This document shows, piece by piece, positions 33,100 through 35,635 of a stretch of 35,635 nucleotides of DNA. The stretch's first letter is position 1; the number at the start of each line of letters is the position of its first letter. The notes below the pieces were generated by a model. It did not search any database. It was not told where the DNA came from and saw nothing but the letters and a program-made list of their open reading frames with translations. The translations under genes were made by a program, and so were the position numbers. The stretch is taken from assembly GCA_036584565.1 (NCBI GenBank), contig JAZHDF010000001.1, positions 1 through 35,635 on the forward strand, given 5' to 3'. The DNA is from UBA9337 sp036584565. GTDB taxonomy: Bacteria > Patescibacteriota > Minisyncoccia > Moranbacterales > UBA9337.

Positions 33100-33170
33100 A
33101 AAAAAACAAATTTATGATTATTAAATAAAAAGCCTGTCAAAATGAAATTGAATGAAAAATATTTTTTGAA
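33100..33170 (-). repeat. Inverted repeat L2, right copy (spacer R3)
   Basis: This mirror copy of 26942-27013 (three perfect blocks of 15, 17 and 17 bases) closes the mod-res-OLD unit on the right. Between it and the attC-like site lies a GC-rich segment of about 50 bases (33171-33222, with CCCCGCTGCGC and GTCGGGG) that the left copy lacks. Spacer R3 (32980-33508, 529 bases) has no supportable gene. Confidence 0.85.
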
Positions 33171-33222
33171 CTCGCTCCTTTCAGTCGCGCCCCGCTGCGC
33201 TCTCCTCCCTTCGGTCGTCGGG

Positions 33223-33326
33223 GCGTATAACACAGCGTATGCGGTTCGGGGCTCGGCTCGCCCCTCTCCCATATTTTTGCTCCCTTTGGTCGCAAAAACA
33301 TCGCATACGCTGGAACGTTGTGCGAC
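33223..33326 (+). repeat. attC-like palindromic site, copy 2 (spacer R3)
   Basis: GCGTATAAC (33223-33231) and GTTGTGCGAC (33317-33326) are the same outer motifs as in copy 1, in reverse orientation. The inner arms CAGCGTATGCG (33233-33243) and CGCATACGCTG (33302-33312) pair over 11 bp and are unrelated in sequence to the inner arms of copy 1. The middle contains two smaller hairpins (GGGGC/GCCCC and TTTTTGC/GCAAAAA). The total of 104 bases equals that of copy 1. ACATGTTTTTC just outside resembles the start of IR-a. Confidence 0.6.
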
Positions 33327-33406
33327 ATGTTTTTCAATATTTTTTCTCAAATAAGGAATTTTGTTGAAGAATTTAAAAAGGAATGGAATTTTTATTTTTT
33401 ATTTTA

Positions 33407-33452
33407 TGAGGGGGATATAAGGTATTTTTTGCTCCGTTCCTCCGCAAAAAAT
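33407..33452 (+). repeat. Leader element with hairpin (R3 copy)
   Basis: TGAGGGGGATATAAGGT is followed by ATTTTTTGC (33424-33432) and GCAAAAAAT (33444-33452), a 9-bp stem. Upstream, 33353-33406 also aligns with the left L2 region (ATAAGGAATTTTG, TTTAAAAAGG). It stands before the nuclease gene as its counterparts do before the other two units. Confidence 0.65.
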
Positions 33453-33508
33453 GAATTTTAAAATTTAAGAGAAACAGATACAATATTTATATGATAATTT
33501 AAAACCCT

Positions 33509-34399
33509 ATGGCAATATTTCTAACAACAAACAGCTCAGCTAAACAGTTAAAGAAAAAGGATTTTCGCAATGAAAAGGAATTGCAAACTTTCATTGAAGA
33601 AAACATGGAAAGCCTTTTTGGTGTTCGTTTTGTAGCTTCTGAATTTACAACTTCAAAACAACACGGCGGAAGAATTGACTCACTTGGGCTAGATGAAAAC
33701 AATTCTCCTGTAATTATTGAGTACAAATGGGGAGAAAAAGACAACATTATCAATCAAGGGCTTTTTTATCTTGATTGGCTAGTCGATCACACAGGAGATT
33801 TTCAACTTCTTGTTCAAAACAAACTTGGAAAAAATATTGATGTAAATTTTGGCTCTCCTCGTGTTTTGCTTGTTGCTCAAACTTTTAGTAAATATGATCA
33901 ATATGCCATAAACAGAATGGCAGAGAATATTGAACTTTGGGGATATTCTAATTACGAAAGCAATGTTTTTGAATTAAGACTTATTGCAAGTTCTCAGGCA
34001 AAAACAACAACAAGTACTGCAAAACAAATTTCAAAAGTGAATTATGATGAATATTCTGTTGCAGATCATCTCAAGAATAAAAGCGAACAAATTAAAGAGC
34101 TTTTCTCTGCACTTCAAGAAAAAATATTTGCTTTAGATTCTGAACTGAAAATAGAAGAGAATCCTCGTAAACTTTATATTGCTTACAAAGTTGGTCGTGG
34201 TTTTGCTGAAGTAAAAATACAACAAAATGATATAAAAATATGGATTGCAGAAGGTATTGATGATCCAAAAGGTATGATTCGTGATGTTTCAAATATAGGT
34301 CATCATGGAATTGGTAATTCAGAAATAACTCTAAAAAGTTTTGATGAGTTGGATTATGTTATAGGACTAATTGAACAAAGTTATTTACAATCTATTTAA
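33509..34399 (+). CDS. PD-(D/E)xK nuclease-like protein with DUF5655-type C-terminus (COG3586-like)
   Basis: 296 residues. The N-terminal half resembles DUF91/COG3586 restriction-endonuclease-like proteins: FRNEKELQTFIEENMESLFG (helix with Glu), then RIDSLGLDENNSPVIIEYKW, giving Asp57, Glu71 and Lys73 as the D-ExK site. The C-terminal part (about 185-290, DEYSVADHLKNKSEQIKELF to the end) matches the DUF5655-type pattern of short alpha/beta sequences. The family is annotated as predicted transport in places, but the nuclease motif argues for DNA or RNA cleavage. The AAA ATPase gene starts 6 bases after its stop, so the two form an operon. A defence role is inference from motif and context. Confidence 0.75.
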   Translation: MAIFLTTNSSAKQLKKKDFRNEKELQTFIEENMESLFGVRFVASEFTTSKQHGGRIDSLGLDENNSPVIIEYKWGEKDNIINQGLFYLDWLVDHTGDFQLLVQNKLGKNIDVNFGSPRVLLVAQTFSKYDQYAINRMAENIELWGYSNYESNVFELRLIASSQAKTTTSTAKQISKVNYDEYSVADHLKNKSEQIKELFSALQEKIFALDSELKIEENPRKLYIAYKVGRGFAEVKIQQNDIKIWIAEGIDDPKGMIRDVSNIGHHGIGNSEITLKSFDELDYVIGLIEQSYLQSI

Positions 34400-34405
34400 A
34401 AAAAT

Positions 34406-35635
34406 ATGAATTTTAAAAAATTAAAAATTTCTGAATGGCAACAGTTTCAAAATGTTGAAATTAGTTTTCATGATAGATTGACTATTTTAACAGGAGCAAA
34501 TGGGAGTGGAAAAACTACTATTCTAGGAAATATTTTATCCAAACATTGTGGTTGGAGTTTCCAATCTGGATCAACACCAAAAAAAGATGAAGGCGGAATT
34601 TGGAAGTATCTTACTAGATTTTTCAATGGTAACGATAAAAGTCTCGAAAATATTATTGGTCAGTTAATTTATGATAATGATACTAAAGCAAACTTACAAA
34701 TCCCTAATCAAGATAGTCCTCAATATCAAATACAAATTAGCGGACAACAACAGGTAAATTGCTTATTTATTCCTTCTCATAGATCAATTTTTAGATACCA
34801 AGCCGTGGGCAGCATCCCAGTTGCTAAAAAAAACGGCAATAATGCCTATGAAGAAATTTCTAATGCTAGTAGAGATAGATATTTTGGTAATAATAATCAA
34901 TCATCTAGTTTTTTAATGAAGAATATATTGATTGGTTGGGCTATTCAAGGGTATGGAAATGAAATAATGGAAAGAGATGATGAGCAAATACAATATTTCC
35001 AAGGTTTTCAAGAGGTGCTAAAAAAAATCCTTCCAAAATCACTAGGTTTTCAGAAGTTTGAAATAAGAAAAATGGAAATTGTTTTTGTTTGTAATGAAAA
35101 AAAAGATGAATTTATTTTCGAACAAGCTTCGGGAGGAATAAGTGCCCTTATTGATGTTGCTTGGCAAATTTATATGTATTCAACAAAAGAGAAGGCAGAT
35201 TTTACTGTAATTATTGATGAAGTTGAAAATCATTTACATCCAACAATGCAAAGACAGATATTGCCTGATTTACTTAATGCTTTTCCGAAAGCTCGTTTTA
35301 TAGTCTCAACTCACAGTCCGTTAGTGGTGGGGGCTGTTCAGAATTCAAATGTATTTGTATTGAAATATGATGAAAATAGGAAAATTATAAGTACTCAACT
35401 TGACTTGGTAAATCAAGCTAAAACAGCAAGTGAAATATTAGATGAAGTTTTAGGAGTTTCTTTTACTATGCCAATCTGGGCAGAAGAAAAATTAAATACT
35501 ATTGTGAGTAGTTATTCTAAAAAAGAAATGACTAAAAATGAGTTTAATAATATGAGAAATGAGTTGAAAGAAGTTGGTCTTGAAAAGCTTATGCCAGAGG
35601 CAATTTATGATTTAATTGAAAAAGAAAATGAGAAA
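34406..35635 (+). CDS. AAA/ABC-type ATPase of the OLD/RecF-like class (cut by window end)
   Basis: ATG at 34406, open to the window end (410 codons, no stop). N-terminus KLKISEWQQFQNVEISFHDR is the RecF/OLD-like start; Walker A is TGANGSGKTT (GANGSGKT at 30-37, one residue after Thr29); the signature region is EQASGGISALIDVAWQIY (about 249-266); Walker B is FTVIIDEVENHLHPTMQRQ (about 269-287), followed by ARFIVSTHSPLVVGAV. The remainder (DEVLGVSFTMPIWAEEKLNT) continues past the ATPase core. It is coupled to the upstream nuclease-like gene. Similar ATPases work in two-gene defence systems with TOPRIM or HNH partners (PARIS, Septu), but the gene after it is not visible, so the system type is open. 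Confidence 0.8.
   Translation, partial: MNFKKLKISEWQQFQNVEISFHDRLTILTGANGSGKTTILGNILSKHCGWSFQSGSTPKKDEGGIWKYLTRFFNGNDKSLENIIGQLIYDNDTKANLQIPNQDSPQYQIQISGQQQVNCLFIPSHRSIFRYQAVGSIPVAKKNGNNAYEEISNASRDRYFGNNNQSSSFLMKNILIGWAIQGYGNEIMERDDEQIQYFQGFQEVLKKILPKSLGFQKFEIRKMEIVFVCNEKKDEFIFEQASGGISALIDVAWQIYMYSTKEKADFTVIIDEVENHLHPTMQRQILPDLLNAFPKARFIVSTHSPLVVGAVQNSNVFVLKYDENRKIISTQLDLVNQAKTASEILDEVLGVSFTMPIWAEEKLNTIVSSYSKKEMTKNEFNNMRNELKEVGLEKLMPEAIYDLIEKENEK

Noticed and set aside
33072..33350. Frames on both strands in spacer R3 (up to 92 codons)
   Set aside because: They run across the L2 and attC-like repeats, and opposite-strand frames of similar length coexist because the DNA is palindromic. No protein features.
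25315..33508. CRISPR array
   Set aside because: The spacer repeats are few, long, partly inverted and not evenly spaced; no short direct-repeat array and no cas gene is present.

Overview
The window looks like a chromosomal segment of a member of the Candidate Phyla Radiation (Patescibacteria, most likely a Parcubacteria/Paceibacteria-type lineage). This is inferred from the AT-rich, tightly packed minimal-genome gene set, the near absence of Shine-Dalgarno sequences, tiny single-pass membrane proteins and the style of the surface proteins. No 16S gene or ribosomal protein is present, so the assignment is not proven. TGA and TAG both act as true stops here: hypE ends PRIC-TGA and hypD ends in TAG.

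From 1 to about 25.3 kb every protein gene is on the minus strand. Reading from left to right: parB (cut by the window edge) and parA; a plus-strand tRNA-Leu(CAA); folD; recA; a RodZ-like protein; ftsK; an HtrA-like protein that has lost its catalytic His and Ser; a polytopic membrane protein; a ferredoxin; a SurA/PpiC-type chaperone; a DivIC/FtsB-like protein; and two very small membrane proteins that a length-limited gene search would miss. Next come hydrogenase maturation genes hypE, hypD and hypC. A TrpR/YerC-type regulator sits between hypE and hypD and is bracketed by two copies of a palindrome of about 20 bp.

Upstream of hypC (14.9-20.8 kb) is a run of six secreted proteins that alternate long and short, as three long-short pairs. 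All carry a concanavalin-like beta-sandwich region, and the long ones add an IPT/TIG-like N-terminus and a shared C-terminal module. All six end with the same short tail, roughly P-x-x-P-x-G-L-x-[VI]-[LIF]-COOH, which resembles the first strand of an FN3 domain. One of them (18811-19659) has an in-frame TGA where its relatives have Trp. manC, a GT4 glycosyltransferase, mreB and a tyrosine recombinase complete the minus-strand block.

At about 25.3 kb the coding strand flips and an accessory region begins next to the divergently oriented recombinase. It holds three plus-strand units: (1) a FAD-dependent oxidoreductase; (2) a type III-like mod (interrupted by an in-frame TAG), res and an OLD-family ATPase/TOPRIM nuclease; (3) a COG3586-like PD-(D/E)xK protein and an AAA/ABC-type ATPase cut by the window end. 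The three long spacers in front of these units (25315-25571, 26712-27122, 32980-33508) are built from the same repeat parts: hairpins with conserved loops or flanks but different, self-complementary stems; attC-like palindromes of about 105 bp sharing end motifs (CGCACAAC/GTTATACGC); and mirror-image inverted repeats around units 1 and 2. A recombinase, modular cargo and sites whose structure is kept while the stem sequence varies together suggest an integron-like or inverted-repeat-bounded cassette system carrying defence genes. This is the strongest candidate for something undescribed, together with the tail-tagged surface-protein array.
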